64,000 bases of DNA from Planobispora rosea (GCF_014648175.1 NZ_BMQP01000043.1:1-64000); one strand, 5' to 3'; positions 51,901-60,833 are shown, counted from the first letter of the stretch. Translations and numbers: made by a program. The notes: generated from the sequence alone by a model not told the origin.

Positions 51901-52878
51901 GTGACTGGCAGAGCACTCACGGCGGCCCTTGTCCTGTGCGGCCTGGCTGCCACGGCCTGCGGCGGTGCGCCGGACGACACCGGCGCGGTCCCGCAGCCGG
52001 CGACCGGATCCTCCGCGACCTCCGCGGGTTCCGCCAGTCCGGCGGAGACCACCGCCGGAGGTTCACCGGACGGTACGGAAACCTCCGCCGGCTCCGAGAG
52101 CCCCGATGGTTCCGGTACCGCCGAGGCCCTCCCGGAGGGGGCCGCCCCCGAGGACTCCGCGGAGGCCACCGTCTCCGGCACCGCCGAGGCTCCCGCGACG
52201 GGCGGCGCCGCCGGCTCCAAGCCCCTGGAGGGCAAGGTCGTGGTCATCGACCCGGGGCACAACGAGAACAACCACCGGCACACCGCGGAGATCAACCGGC
52301 AGGTCGACGTCCTGACCCAGCGCAAAGCCTGCGACACCACCGGCACGACCACCGCGAGCGGCTACACCGAGGCCGCGTTCACCTGGGACGTCTCCCAGCA
52401 CCTGGCCAGGATCCTGAAGGCCAGGGGCGCCACGGTGAAGCTGACCCGCAGCGGGAGCACGCCGTTCGGCCCGTGCATCACCCAGCGGGCGGCGATCGGC
52501 AACCGGGCCAGGGCGGACGCGGCGATCTCGGTGCACGCCGACGGCTCCGCCGCCGGCAACCGCGGCTTCCACGTGATCATGCCGAGGAAGATCAACGGTC
52601 CGGTGGATCCGGTGGTGGGCAGGTCCGAGCAGCTCGGCATCGCCGTGCGGAACGCCTTCCGCGAGGGCACCGGCCTGCCGTACTCCACCTACATCGGCAG
52701 GCAGGCCCTGGACTACCGCAGCGACCTGGGCGGCCTGAACCTCTCCACGGTTCCCAAGGTCTTCATCGAGTGCGGGAACATGAAGAACCGCGCCGAGGCG
52801 GCGAAGTTCCAGGACGCGCGGTTCCGCCAGAGGATCGCCCTCGCCCTGGCCGACGGGATCCAGGACTACCTGCGATAG
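51901..52878 (+). CDS. Lipoprotein N-acetylmuramoyl-L-alanine amidase (Amidase_3)
   Basis: A 325-aa cell-wall hydrolase. The lipoprotein signal ends at Cys20 (LAATAC), followed by a Ser/Gly/Glu-rich linker to about residue 105. The Amidase_3 domain has VVVIDPGHNENN with the first zinc His, AISVHADGS with the second His, and KVFIECGNMKNRAEA with the catalytic-type Glu. It cleaves the bond between muramic acid and the stem peptide. The GTG at 51901 is preferred because the signal peptide starts there; a TTG two codons earlier is possible. It may act with the nearby GH20 enzyme in peptidoglycan turnover (inference). Confidence 0.88.
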   Translation: MTGRALTAALVLCGLAATACGGAPDDTGAVPQPATGSSATSAGSASPAETTAGGSPDGTETSAGSESPDGSGTAEALPEGAAPEDSAEATVSGTAEAPATGGAAGSKPLEGKVVVIDPGHNENNHRHTAEINRQVDVLTQRKACDTTGTTTASGYTEAAFTWDVSQHLARILKARGATVKLTRSGSTPFGPCITQRAAIGNRARADAAISVHADGSAAGNRGFHVIMPRKINGPVDPVVGRSEQLGIAVRNAFREGTGLPYSTYIGRQALDYRSDLGGLNLSTVPKVFIECGNMKNRAEAAKFQDARFRQRIALALADGIQDYLR

Positions 52879-52990
52879 GCACCCGGGCGCGGTACGGAGC
52901 ACCGTCCGCGACGATGGCGATCATGGTCGCTATGCACAACGTTCCACAGCCCCGCGGGGCATTTCCGCTTGCATTTGGCATGATTCGGAC

Positions 52991-54628
52991 ATGATTGAGC
53001 TTCTGCCGCGTCCGTCGTCCGCCACCCCCGCCGAACCCGGATCCTTCACGCTCTCCCCCGGTGCCTCCGTCTCCGGCCCCGCCGAGCTGGTGGACGCCGT
53101 ACGGCAGGCGCTCCCCACACTGGACCTGCGGCCCGCCGAGTCCGGGGCCGTCGTGGTGGCACACGACGCGTCGCCGGGTGCGGAGGCCTACCGGCTGGAG
53201 GTGACGTCCGAAGGCGTGCGGATCGCGGCTGCGGACCGCTCCGGCGCCTTCTACGCCGGGCAGACGCTGCGCCAGCTGCTGCCCGACACCGCGTTCCGGA
53301 GCGTCCCGGCAGGTGGGGACGTGCCGCTGGTGCGGGTGGCCGACGCGCCGCGGTTCTCCTGGCGCGGGACGCACCTGGACGTGGCCCGGCACTTCCTGCC
53401 CAAGCGGGAGGTGCTGCGGATGATCGACCTCATGGCGGCGCACAAGCTGAACCGGCTCCACCTGCACCTGGTGGACGACCAGGGCTGGCGGTTCGAGAGC
53501 CGGGCCTACCCGCGGCTGCACGAGGTCGCCTCGCACCGGTCGCAGACGACCACCAGCTACTACCGCGAGGAGCCCGCCTTCGACGGCGTCCCGCACGGCG
53601 GTTACTACACGCTGGACGACCTGGCGGAGATCGCCGCCTACGGCAGGGCGCGGGCCGTGACGATCGTGCCGGAGATCGACGTGCCCGGCCACGCCTCGGC
53701 GATCCTCGCCGCCTACCCGGAGTTCGACGCGCGCGCGACCGGCGGCCGGGAGCCGGAGCCGTTCGGCGTGCTGGAGCGGTGGGGCATCTCCCCGGCGATC
53801 CTCTCCCCGCTCCCCCCGACGATCGACTTCCTGACCGTCGTGCTCGACGAGCTGCTCGGTGCGCTCGGTGAGACCCCGTACGTGCACCTCGGCGGGGACG
53901 AGTGCGTGCTCGACGACTGGGCCGCCTCACCGGAGATCACCGCGTTCCAGGCCGAGCTGGGACTGCCGGACCTCGCCGGCCTGCACGCGTGGTTCCTGCG
54001 GCGGCTGGCGGACGTGCTGGCCGAACGGGGCAGCCGGGCGGTCGTCTGGGACGAGGCGTTCGTCAGCGGCATGCTCCGCCCCGACACGATCGTGATGCCG
54101 TGGCGCGGGCTCGGCGTGGCCAGGCGGGCCGCCGCCGCCGGGCACGACGTGGTGCAGACGCCGATCTTCCCGCTCTACTTCGACTACGCCGAGGCGTCCT
54201 CGGCGGACGAGCCGGTCGCCATCGGCGACGCGACCACGGTGGCCGACGTGGCGGGGTTCGCGCCGATCCCCGAGGCGTGGACCGCCGAGGAGGCCGGACA
54301 CGTGCTGGGCGCGCAGTTCCAGTTGTGGAGCGAGCGCCTGCCCGACGGCCGGGCCGTCGACTACCGGGCCTGGCCGCGGGGATGCGCGCTGGCGGAGGTC
54401 GCCTGGGCGGGATCCGCCGACACCGCGTTCCCCGCCCGGCTGGAGCGGCACCTGAGGCGACTGGACGCGCTGGGCGTCGAGTACCGCCCGCTGGACGGGC
54501 CGCGCCCCTGGCAGCGCGGCGGGACCGGGTGGCGGCGTCACCGCCCGGGCGTCATCGACGTACGGGAGAGCATGAAGCACGTGGAGGAGCTGACCCACTC
54601 CGGCGACTCCACCCGTCCCAGCATCTGA
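52991..54628 (+). CDS. Beta-N-acetylhexosaminidase (GH20)
   Basis: A 545-aa glycoside hydrolase removing terminal GlcNAc/GalNAc. It has an N-terminal GH20b alpha/beta domain (residues about 1-118) and a catalytic TIM barrel (about 120-470). The catalytic pair is D303-E304 in HLGGDECVLDDW. RGTHLDVARHFLPKREV and LHLHLVDDQGWRFES are family hallmarks. There is no signal peptide, so it is probably cytosolic and involved in recycling of chitin or peptidoglycan oligomers. CATGAT shortly before the ATG fits leaderless expression. A G-rich microsatellite follows directly. Confidence 0.92.
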   Translation: MIELLPRPSSATPAEPGSFTLSPGASVSGPAELVDAVRQALPTLDLRPAESGAVVVAHDASPGAEAYRLEVTSEGVRIAAADRSGAFYAGQTLRQLLPDTAFRSVPAGGDVPLVRVADAPRFSWRGTHLDVARHFLPKREVLRMIDLMAAHKLNRLHLHLVDDQGWRFESRAYPRLHEVASHRSQTTTSYYREEPAFDGVPHGGYYTLDDLAEIAAYGRARAVTIVPEIDVPGHASAILAAYPEFDARATGGREPEPFGVLERWGISPAILSPLPPTIDFLTVVLDELLGALGETPYVHLGGDECVLDDWAASPEITAFQAELGLPDLAGLHAWFLRRLADVLAERGSRAVVWDEAFVSGMLRPDTIVMPWRGLGVARRAAAAGHDVVQTPIFPLYFDYAEASSADEPVAIGDATTVADVAGFAPIPEAWTAEEAGHVLGAQFQLWSERLPDGRAVDYRAWPRGCALAEVAWAGSADTAFPARLERHLRRLDALGVEYRPLDGPRPWQRGGTGWRRHRPGVIDVRESMKHVEELTHSGDSTRPSI

Positions 54629-54639
54629 TCCCCGTCCGG

Positions 54640-54730
54640 CCCGGCTGGGCCGGGCTGGGCTGGGCCGGGCTGGGCTGGGCCGGGCTGGGCTGGGCTGGAG
54701 CGGGCTGGGCTGGGCTGGGCTGGGGCGGGT
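54640..54730. repeat. G-rich 5-bp microsatellite (GGGCT/GGGCC)
   Basis: About 90 bp of nearly uninterrupted GGGCT and GGGCC pentamers on the plus strand, between the hexosaminidase stop and the Nudix gene. Runs of three or four G every five bases could form G-quadruplexes. Confidence 0.88.
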
Positions 54731-54777
54731 AGCAAAATGGATGGAGGGGCGCCATCCCGATCAGTACGCTCCGGGAC

Positions 54778-55251
54778 ATGAGCGCTGTCCCCTCCTCGAA
54801 CGGCCCTGTCCCCCGGAGCGCGCCCAAGGCGCCCTCCGTCTCCTGCGTGTTCGTCTGCCACGACGGCGAGGGCCGGGTGCTGCTGGCCCGGCGCGGAGCC
54901 GGGGCCCGGGACGAGCCCGGGACGTGGGACTGCGGCGCCGGGGCGCTGGAGTACGGCGAGACGTTCGAGGCGGCGGTCGCCCGGGAGGTCCGCGAGGAGT
55001 ACTCGGCCGAGGCGCTGGAGATCGAGACGATCGGCGTCCGCAACGTCCTGCGCGGGGACCCGGTGACCTCTCACTGGGTCGCGGTGGTCTTCGCGGTCAG
55101 GGTGGATCCCGGTGAGGTCGCCATCGGCGAGCCGCACAAGTTCGACGAGCTGGGCTGGTTCGCGCCCGACGCGCTGCCGGACCCGCTGCACTCGCAGCTC
55201 CCCGAGAGCCTCCGGCTCCTCCGGTCGCCCCACCGCCTCCCGACCGCGTAG
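54778..55251 (+). CDS. Nudix hydrolase
   Basis: A 157-aa pyrophosphohydrolase. The Nudix box is intact: GALEYGETFEAAVAREVREEYSAE (G-x5-E-x7-REV-x-EE). Flanking strands are VSCVFVCHDGEGRVLLARRG and SHWVAVVFAVRVDPGE. The tail HKFDELGWFAPDALPDPLHS resembles the MutT/Nudix group acting on dinucleoside or sugar-nucleotide diphosphates; the substrate is unknown. It is unrelated to the NrtR-like protein at 18.8 kb in having no DNA-binding part. The 3' end runs into a 30-bp direct repeat. Confidence 0.88.
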   Translation: MSAVPSSNGPVPRSAPKAPSVSCVFVCHDGEGRVLLARRGAGARDEPGTWDCGAGALEYGETFEAAVAREVREEYSAEALEIETIGVRNVLRGDPVTSHWVAVVFAVRVDPGEVAIGEPHKFDELGWFAPDALPDPLHSQLPESLRLLRSPHRLPTA

Positions 55252-55302
55252 CCCGGGACTCACCGCCTCCGGACCGCGTAGCCCGGGACTCACCGCCTCC
55301 CG
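55231..55302. repeat. 30-bp direct repeat at the Nudix gene 3' end
   Basis: Units 55231-55260 and 55261-55290 plus a 12-bp partial copy share CACCGCCTCC and GACCGCGTAGCCCGGGACT. The first copy includes the Nudix stop codon, so duplication happened across the gene end. Confidence 0.88.
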
Positions 55303-55405
55303 GCGAGATCCCCCCGCGTCCTCCACCCGAACCCGCCTCTCCGGGAACCGTTCGGGGCGCTCCCGGCAACAACGGATGATCTGATCCAGAGCCGAGAGGC
55401 GCAGA

Positions 55406-56005
55406 ATGAGTGAGAGCAGCCGGGCGGAGGACGATGACGCCTCCTTCATCGAACGGTCCCGGCACGACCCGGAGGCGTTCGCGGAGCTCTTCCGGCGGTA
55501 CGCCCCGGACATCGCCCGCTACGTCACCCGCAGGCTGGGTGACCACGCCGCCGACGACGTCGTGGCCGAGACGTTCCTGACGGCGTTCCGGCAGCGCGGC
55601 GGCTACGACGTGGTCCGCCCGAACGCCAGACCGTGGTTGTACGGGATCGCAACCAACCTGATGAGACGGCACGTGCGCACGGAGGTGCGCCAGCTGCGCG
55701 TCGTGGAACGCACCGGGACCGACCCCGTCCTGGCGCCGTTCACCGAGCGCAGCAACGAACGACTGAGCGCCGAGGCGGCCCACCGCCGCCTCGCGGGTGC
55801 GCTGGCGGCGCTGCCGCGCGGCCACCGTGACGCGCTGCTGCTGGTCGCCTGGGGCGGCCTCACCTACCCGGAGGTCGCCGAGGCGCTGAACGTCCGGCTG
55901 GGCACGGTGCGCTCGCGCGTCAACCGGGCGCGGAGCAAACTCAGGAACGAACTGGGCGGGGTCAATCCCCTCGCCGCGGTCAGCGAGGGATCCGTCCATG
56001 AATGA
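55406..56005 (+). CDS. ECF-type RNA polymerase sigma factor
   Basis: A 199-aa sigma-70 family protein with only regions 2 and 4. Region 2 (about 28-95) is AFAELFRRYAPDIARYVTRRLGDHAADDVVAETFLTAF and PWLYGIATNLMRRH. Region 4 (about 125-185) is LAALPRGHRDALLLVAWGGLTYPEVAEALNVRLGTVRSRVNRARSKLR. The next gene overlaps its last 8 nt and encodes a membrane protein, the usual place for an anti-sigma partner. Its promoter could be autoregulated, but no ECF-type -35 motif was assigned. Confidence 0.92.
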   Translation: MSESSRAEDDDASFIERSRHDPEAFAELFRRYAPDIARYVTRRLGDHAADDVVAETFLTAFRQRGGYDVVRPNARPWLYGIATNLMRRHVRTEVRQLRVVERTGTDPVLAPFTERSNERLSAEAAHRRLAGALAALPRGHRDALLLVAWGGLTYPEVAEALNVRLGTVRSRVNRARSKLRNELGGVNPLAAVSEGSVHE

Positions 56006-56888
56006 GATGAACCAGCTTGAGCGCTTCCGCGCGGCGGTCCCCCGCCCCGACCTGGCCGACCTGCACGAACAGGAGCGGCGGCTGCTGACCGCCATCGGAA
56101 CCGGGCCGTCCGGACCCCTCCGGCGCCGCAGGCCGATGCCCCGTCCGGTGGCGGGCCTGGCGGTCGTCGTCCTGGCCGTGGCCGCCATGGTCGGGCTCAC
56201 GCTTATGCAGGACAAGGCCGGTACAGCGACCTCCTACGCCAACGCGGCCATCGACATCCGGCTGCGCGGCGACGAGTACGTGGCGACGATCAAGGATCCG
56301 TTCGCCGACCACGCCCTGTACTCCGAGGGGTTCCAGGCGCTGGGCCTCGATGTCGGCCTGCAGCTGGTGCCCGCCTCGCCGACCCGGGTGGGCGACATCG
56401 TGCGGTACGGGTCCTCCGGCACGGACGGGGACGACAGGCTGGGCGGCGGACTGTCGCCGGAGGGCTGTGCCCCCGGCTCACCGGACTGCGCGCTGACCGT
56501 GACGGTCTCCAAGGGGTTCAGCGGCAAGGGGGTCGTCTACCTGGGCCGGCCGGCCCGGCCGGGCGAGAGGTACGAGGCCCACGCGAGAGCCGAGGCGAAG
56601 GGCGAGATGCTGGAGGGCTACGACCCCGTCGAACGCACCGTGGGCGAGGTGCTGGCCGAGGTGCGCAGGCGCGGCCTGAACTCGGTTCACCAGGTCATCA
56701 CACCCGCGGAGGACGGCGACGGCTTCTCGGTGGGTCCGGGTGACCGCTCAGCCGAGGTCCGCGACCACTGGATCGTGTGGGCGGCCGAACCGGAGCGCGC
56801 CGGGACGGTCCGGTTGCTGGTGTCGGAGAAGCGGGTGGCGAAGAACCCGGTCTACGGCGACTCCGGGCCGGAGACCCGGACCGGTTGA
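55998..56888 (+). CDS. Single-pass membrane protein, likely sigma-factor partner (CU044_5270-like)
   Basis: A 296-aa protein translationally coupled to the ECF sigma gene (8-nt overlap). A cytoplasmic N terminus (about 1-52) is followed by one transmembrane helix (about 53-72, VAGLAVVVLAVAAMVGLTLM) and an extracytoplasmic domain of about 220 residues, with one Cys pair in EGCAPGSPDCALT. The layout matches actinomycete CU044_5270-type proteins that accompany ECF factors. There is no HxxxCxxC zinc anti-sigma motif, so sigma inhibition is inferred from context alone. Confidence 0.72.
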   Translation: MNEMNQLERFRAAVPRPDLADLHEQERRLLTAIGTGPSGPLRRRRPMPRPVAGLAVVVLAVAAMVGLTLMQDKAGTATSYANAAIDIRLRGDEYVATIKDPFADHALYSEGFQALGLDVGLQLVPASPTRVGDIVRYGSSGTDGDDRLGGGLSPEGCAPGSPDCALTVTVSKGFSGKGVVYLGRPARPGERYEAHARAEAKGEMLEGYDPVERTVGEVLAEVRRRGLNSVHQVITPAEDGDGFSVGPGDRSAEVRDHWIVWAAEPERAGTVRLLVSEKRVAKNPVYGDSGPETRTG

Positions 56889-56955
56889 CCTTCCGCCCCG
56901 GTCGGCGGATGACGTCGACCGGGGCGGAGCCGTACGGACAGAACGCGCGGGCAGG

Positions 56956-57159
56956 TCAGCCGGCCACCGTGTAGCCGGCCTCCTCGATGGCGGCGCGGAT
57001 GGCCGCGTCGTCGAGGTTGTCGCCGGTCACCTCCACCCGGCCGGACTCCAGGTCGACGTCGACCCCGGAGACACCCGGGACTTCGCCGACCTCCTCCTTG
57101 ACCGAGCTCACGCAGTGGCCGCAGGTCATGCCGGTGACGGTGTATGTGTTCGCGCTCAT
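56956..57159 (-). CDS. copZ: Copper chaperone CopZ-like HMA-domain protein
   Basis: A 67-aa heavy-metal-associated domain with the GMTCGHC metal site near residue 10-16 and the ferredoxin-like pattern ending in EEAGYTVAG. It carries Cu(I) to a P1B ATPase, which is not adjacent here. The ATG has GGAGG 5-6 nt upstream. A CsoR-like palindrome lies 22-36 nt before the start, indicating copper induction. The longer open frame to 57243 passes through this operator and was rejected. Confidence 0.9.
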   Translation of the reverse strand: MSANTYTVTGMTCGHCVSSVKEEVGEVPGVSGVDVDLESGRVEVTGDNLDDAAIRAAIEEAGYTVAG

Positions 57160-57180
57160 CGCACCTCCAGATCCGTGAGT

Positions 57181-57195
57181 TACCCACCCAGGGTA
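57181..57195 (-). promoter_or_regulatory. CsoR-like copper operator
   Basis: TACCC-ACCCA-GGGTA is an inverted repeat of the type bound by CsoR in actinomycetes, placed directly upstream of copZ and between it and pyrD. Confidence 0.6.
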
Positions 57196-57199
57196 TATC

Positions 57200-58267
57200 T
57201 CAGCGCGCGGTACGGCCGATGATCTCGCGGAGATCGGTGGCACCGTGGCGGCGCATGCGCCGGGCGAGCTGCCGGTGGATGCGGTGCGCCCACAACGGGC
57301 CGTTATAGATCATGGCGGTGTAGCCCTGGACCAGGGTGGCCCCGGCGAGCAGGCGCTCCCAGACGTCGTCGACGTCCTCGACCCCGCCGACGGAGACGAG
57401 GGTGAGCCGGTCCCCCACCCGGGCCCGCAGTCTCCGCAGCACCTCCAGCGACCGGGTCTTCAGCGGGCGCCCCGACAGACCGCCGGTCTCACCGCTGGTG
57501 ACGCCCTCGCGGCTGATCGTGGTGTTGGTCGCGATGATGCCGTCGAGCCCCAGCTCCAGGGCGAGGTCGGCGACCGCGTCCACGTCCTCGTCCGCCAGGT
57601 CGGGAGCGATCTTGACGAGCAGCGGGGTGCGCTTCGGGGTGCCGTCGGCGACCTCCTTGACCGCCTGGAGCAGCGGGCGCAGCAGCTCCACGGCCTGGAG
57701 GTTCCGCAGGCCCGGGGTGTTGGGCGAGCTCACGTTGACGACCAGGTAGTCCGCCAGAGGGGCCAGCTGCTTGGCGCTGGCCACGTAGTCGTGGACGGCC
57801 TCGGACTCGGGAACGACCTTGGTCTTGCCGATGTTGATCCCGACGACCACCGGGACCCCGCGGGTCCTGCTCAACGCCTTGGCCGCGGCGTCCGCGCCTG
57901 CATTGTTGAAGCCCATCCGGTTGATGACCGCCCGGTCCTTCACCAGCCGGAACAGCCGGGGCCTGGCGTTACCCGGCTGGGCGTGGGCGGTGATCGTGCC
58001 CACCTCGACATGGCTGAAGCCGAGCGCGGACATGGCCTCCACGCACCGGGCGTCCTTGTCGAAGCCGGCCGCCAGCCCGAACGGGCCCGGGAAGTGCACT
58101 CCGAACGCCTGCACCCGCAGAGCCGGGTCACGGGGCGCGAGGCGGCGGTGGAGGAGCTTCTTGGCCACCGGTGCCGCGGAGACCAGGCGGAGTCCCCGCA
58201 CCGTCAGGTGGTGGATGTCCTCCGGGTCGAGGCGGCTGAGAATCTGCGTGAAAAGGAATCGGTACAT
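57200..58267 (-). CDS. pyrD: Dihydroorotate dehydrogenase (quinone), class 2
   Basis: The 355-aa membrane-associated flavoenzyme that oxidises dihydroorotate to orotate with quinone. An N-terminal amphipathic extension (YRFLFTQILSRLDPEDIHHL) marks class 2. The FMN barrel has GLAAGFDKDA, VEVGTITAHAQPGN, RMGFNNAGAD, NVSSPNTPGLRNLQ with the catalytic Ser, and IATNTTISREGV. The ATG at 58267 has a TAACCT box 8 nt upstream, consistent with leaderless expression. It is upstream of copZ on the same strand, but the CsoR-like site suggests copZ has its own promoter. Confidence 0.95.
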   Translation of the reverse strand: MYRFLFTQILSRLDPEDIHHLTVRGLRLVSAAPVAKKLLHRRLAPRDPALRVQAFGVHFPGPFGLAAGFDKDARCVEAMSALGFSHVEVGTITAHAQPGNARPRLFRLVKDRAVINRMGFNNAGADAAAKALSRTRGVPVVVGINIGKTKVVPESEAVHDYVASAKQLAPLADYLVVNVSSPNTPGLRNLQAVELLRPLLQAVKEVADGTPKRTPLLVKIAPDLADEDVDAVADLALELGLDGIIATNTTISREGVTSGETGGLSGRPLKTRSLEVLRRLRARVGDRLTLVSVGGVEDVDDVWERLLAGATLVQGYTAMIYNGPLWAHRIHRQLARRMRRHGATDLREIIGRTAR

Positions 58268-58415
58268 CAACGGCCAGGTTAGCCCCCCGGACCGGTACCG
58301 CCCGAGGCGGCCACCCTCCGGGAGCCGGGGAGGGCGGTTCGGCCGGGAGCCGGGGAGGACCGGTCGCCTCAGGAGCCGGGGGCGATCCGGCCGGAAGGCG
58401 GGAGGACCGGTCAGG

Positions 58416-59123
58416 TCATCCCGGTTCGCCCGCCCCCTCGGCGAGCACCTCGGCCGCCAGATCGGCCACCCGGCGGCGGCTGTCCCGGGCCCGCTTGCGC
58501 AGGCCGGTGAACGCCTGCGCGGCGGTGAGGTCGTGCTTGCCCATCAGGTAGCCGATGGCCCGCTCGATGACCACGCGATAGTCGAGGGCGTACTGCAGCT
58601 GGTCGGCCAGGACGCTCTTCTCCTCGGCCGCTATGGCGGAGGTGAGGATCTGCCCGATGACGTCGGCGTAGGCGTGCAGGGACCGCAGGTCGGAGCCGTC
58701 CCAGTCATAGGGGGCTGACCGGTAGACGTTGAGCGTGCCGACCGGCCGCCCGCCGAGCCGTACCGGCACCCCTGCGACCGCGCGCACCTCCGGGTGGAGC
58801 CGCTCGGCGAGTTCCGGCCAGCGTGGATCGTTCCGCACGTCGAAGGAGGTCACCTCGGTGTTCTCGGTGAACGCGGACACACAGGGGCCCCGGCCCGCGT
58901 GGAGCTGGCCCCCTTCGAGGCTGCGGCCCGCCTCGTCGGTGGTGATCAGGTAACGGAGTTCCCCGTGCTCCCCGGCGAGCATCAGGCCCGCGCCGGCGTG
59001 GCCGAGCAGGGTGTCGACGACTCCGACCGCCCGCTCGAGCTGCTGGACGAGGTCCGGGGCGGGGACCGTCAGCTGGAGCCCTCTGAGGCTCGCGACCAGC
59101 GCGTCCTGGTCAATGCGCATCAT
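58416..59123 (-). CDS. GAF-ANTAR transcription antitermination regulator
   Basis: A 235-aa protein with a GAF sensor (residues about 15-165, including GPCVSAFTENTEVTSFDVRNDPRWPELAE and AVAGVPVRLGGRPVGTLNVY) and a C-terminal ANTAR RNA-binding domain (about 170-225: LQYALDYRVVIERAIGYLMGKHDLTAAQAFTGLRKRARDSRRRV). ANTAR proteins bind paired hairpins in nascent RNA to stop termination. The RNA target is not evident here. An ATG one codon downstream is an equal start choice. It is a monocistronic unit; degenerate GC-rich repeats lie between it and pyrD. Confidence 0.88.
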   Translation of the reverse strand: MMRIDQDALVASLRGLQLTVPAPDLVQQLERAVGVVDTLLGHAGAGLMLAGEHGELRYLITTDEAGRSLEGGQLHAGRGPCVSAFTENTEVTSFDVRNDPRWPELAERLHPEVRAVAGVPVRLGGRPVGTLNVYRSAPYDWDGSDLRSLHAYADVIGQILTSAIAAEEKSVLADQLQYALDYRVVIERAIGYLMGKHDLTAAQAFTGLRKRARDSRRRVADLAAEVLAEGAGEPG

Positions 59124-59294
59124 ATGGGGGGTGCCTTTCTGCCTTTCAGAAGTGGCTGGAACCTGTGGTGACGTCTACCTCTGCCCCGGAGACGGGGATT
59201 TAGGCAGGCGTCTAGGATCCCGGCGGCCCTCACCGCATATGATCGTCAACACCTTGTTAAACATTCGGCAAGCGAAGATCGGCAAGCTGTCGAT

Positions 59295-59681
59295 ATGAAC
59301 AACATCCCTTCCCGTTCCACCGCCGTCCGCCGTCGCCGCACCCTGGCGCACGTCATCCTGCGCGACCTTGTCGAGACCGGGCACACCACCGTCCCGTCCT
59401 GGTGGGAGTCCGAGATCGAGCGGGAGTTCGGCGGGCTGGGCGGATTCCTGGCGGAGCTGAGCCGCCAGTGGTGGACGGCCTACGCCGCGCACCTGGACAC
59501 GCTCATCGAGCTGGGCATGGGCGGCCCCGACCAGGCGTGGGCGGATGTGGCCGAGCAGATGCCGCACCTGCGGGCCGTACTCGACGCCTATTCCGGTGAG
59601 CCCGCCCTCGGCGAGGCGGAGCGGCGCCACTGCGACGTGCTGCGCTGGACCACGCGCCGCGAGGCCCGTCACGCCGCTTGA
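59295..59681 (+). CDS. Hypothetical helical protein
   Basis: A 128-aa soluble protein I do not recognise. It has a basic N terminus (RSTAVRRRRTLAHVILRD) and a mostly helical body with many Trp residues (PSWWESEIEREFGG, SRQWWTAYAAHLDTL, GGPDQAWADVAEQMPHL). Codon bias is normal. The 100 nt upstream are A/T-rich (around 59220-59290) and probably carry the promoter. It is divergent from the GAF-ANTAR gene, which might control it, though nothing shows this. Confidence 0.68.
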   Translation: MNNIPSRSTAVRRRRTLAHVILRDLVETGHTTVPSWWESEIEREFGGLGGFLAELSRQWWTAYAAHLDTLIELGMGGPDQAWADVAEQMPHLRAVLDAYSGEPALGEAERRHCDVLRWTTRREARHAA

Positions 59682-59918
59682 AGGTCTTCCGGCCCCTGAC
59701 CGCCGGCGCCCGTTCCCCTCAGGCCGCCGCCGTCCGGGTCTCTGCCAGGCGAGTCCGTGTCGGCCGAGTTCCTGTCGGCCGAGTCCCGGCCGGCCGGCTC
59801 CCTGCGGTCGAGTCCTCCCCGTGGATCCCCTCCCTGCGCGGCCCCCTCTCCCTGCGAACTCTCACCGGAGAGTTGTCCGCCGCCCCATGCATGAACCTGT
59901 GCAACGGGGTAGCCATGA

Positions 59919-60704
59919 GTGATGGTCAGATTGCTCGATCGCCAGGGCACGAACCAGCGACTGGGTGTACGGCTCACACTCGCCACGGTGGCTGTCATCC
60001 TGTTCGCGGTGCCGTTCATGTTGCTGCTGGTGCTGGTGTTGTCCTCGTTCGAACCGCTGAACGACTTCGACGAGGACATGGCCCGACGGTTCTACGGGCA
60101 CGCGCTCTCCATCCCGGGCTACACGGACTTCCTCAGCGTGGGGACCGAGGTGTTCGGCCCGTGGACGTGGCGTGTCCTCGCGGTGCTGGCGGCGATCTGG
60201 CTCTGGAGACGGGGATGGCCGCGCCTGGCGGTCTGGTCGGTCGTCACGATCGCCGTCAGCGGCCTGCTGAATCTCGCGGTCAAGGAACTGGTCGACCGGG
60301 CCCGCCCCATCCTGCCCGACGCGGTGTCATGGGCGCCCGGGCCCTCGTTCCCCTCCGGTCACGCGATGGCCGCGGCGACGGGGACGAGCATGCTGGTGCT
60401 TCTCCTGCTTCCCGTTCTCAAACGCCGGGGGGCGCGCCTGGCGGCATGGGGCGTGGCGGCGGCGATCACCGTCTTCGTCGCCTACAGCAGGGTGGGGCTC
60501 GGCGTTCACTGGGTGAGCGACGTGATCGCCGGGGTCGCACTCGGGCTGGCGACGGTGGCGGCCACCGCCATGGGCTACGAGACCTGGCGGCGCGACGAGG
60601 GCCACAGGCCGGCCGTGCCGTACGAGGAGGGCGTCGAGCCCGAGGTGTCCGAAGAGGCGTCCCCCTTGCCGGAATCGGATTTCCCGGAAGGCCGGCCTTC
60701 TTGA
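59919..60704 (+). CDS. PAP2-family membrane phosphatase (first copy)
   Basis: A 261-aa integral membrane phosphatase with about six helices. The three PAP2 motifs are present: KELVDRARP, SFPSGHAM and SRVGLGVHWVSD, with the catalytic His residues in the second and third. Such enzymes dephosphorylate lipid phosphates such as undecaprenyl pyrophosphate or phosphatidic acid outside the membrane. The C terminus is acidic (EEGVEPEVSEEASP). Start choice is uncertain between GTG 59919 and ATG 59922, with a weak GGGGT ribosome site. A second PAP2 gene follows across a large inverted repeat. Confidence 0.87.
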   Translation: MMVRLLDRQGTNQRLGVRLTLATVAVILFAVPFMLLLVLVLSSFEPLNDFDEDMARRFYGHALSIPGYTDFLSVGTEVFGPWTWRVLAVLAAIWLWRRGWPRLAVWSVVTIAVSGLLNLAVKELVDRARPILPDAVSWAPGPSFPSGHAMAAATGTSMLVLLLLPVLKRRGARLAAWGVAAAITVFVAYSRVGLGVHWVSDVIAGVALGLATVAATAMGYETWRRDEGHRPAVPYEEGVEPEVSEEASPLPESDFPEGRPS

Positions 60705-60754
60705 GCCTCCCGAGAAGTGAGCCCTGCCGGCACGGCGACAGGGCGGAGAGTTCC

Positions 60755-60833
60755 CCTGTCCGGCGGGCGGGCAGCGGGCCCGGCGCGAGAGGTTCACTTT
60801 CGTGGCACGGCCCGTGCCCGCCCGCCGGACAGG
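60755..60833. repeat. Long inverted repeat between the two PAP2 genes
   Basis: Arms of 19 bp, 60755-60773 and 60815-60833, are perfectly complementary (CCTGTCCGGCGGGCGGGCA type) with a 41-nt loop. Flanking GTTCCC/GGGAAC extends pairing after a small bulge. It may terminate the first PAP2 transcript or form a structured leader. Confidence 0.75.
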
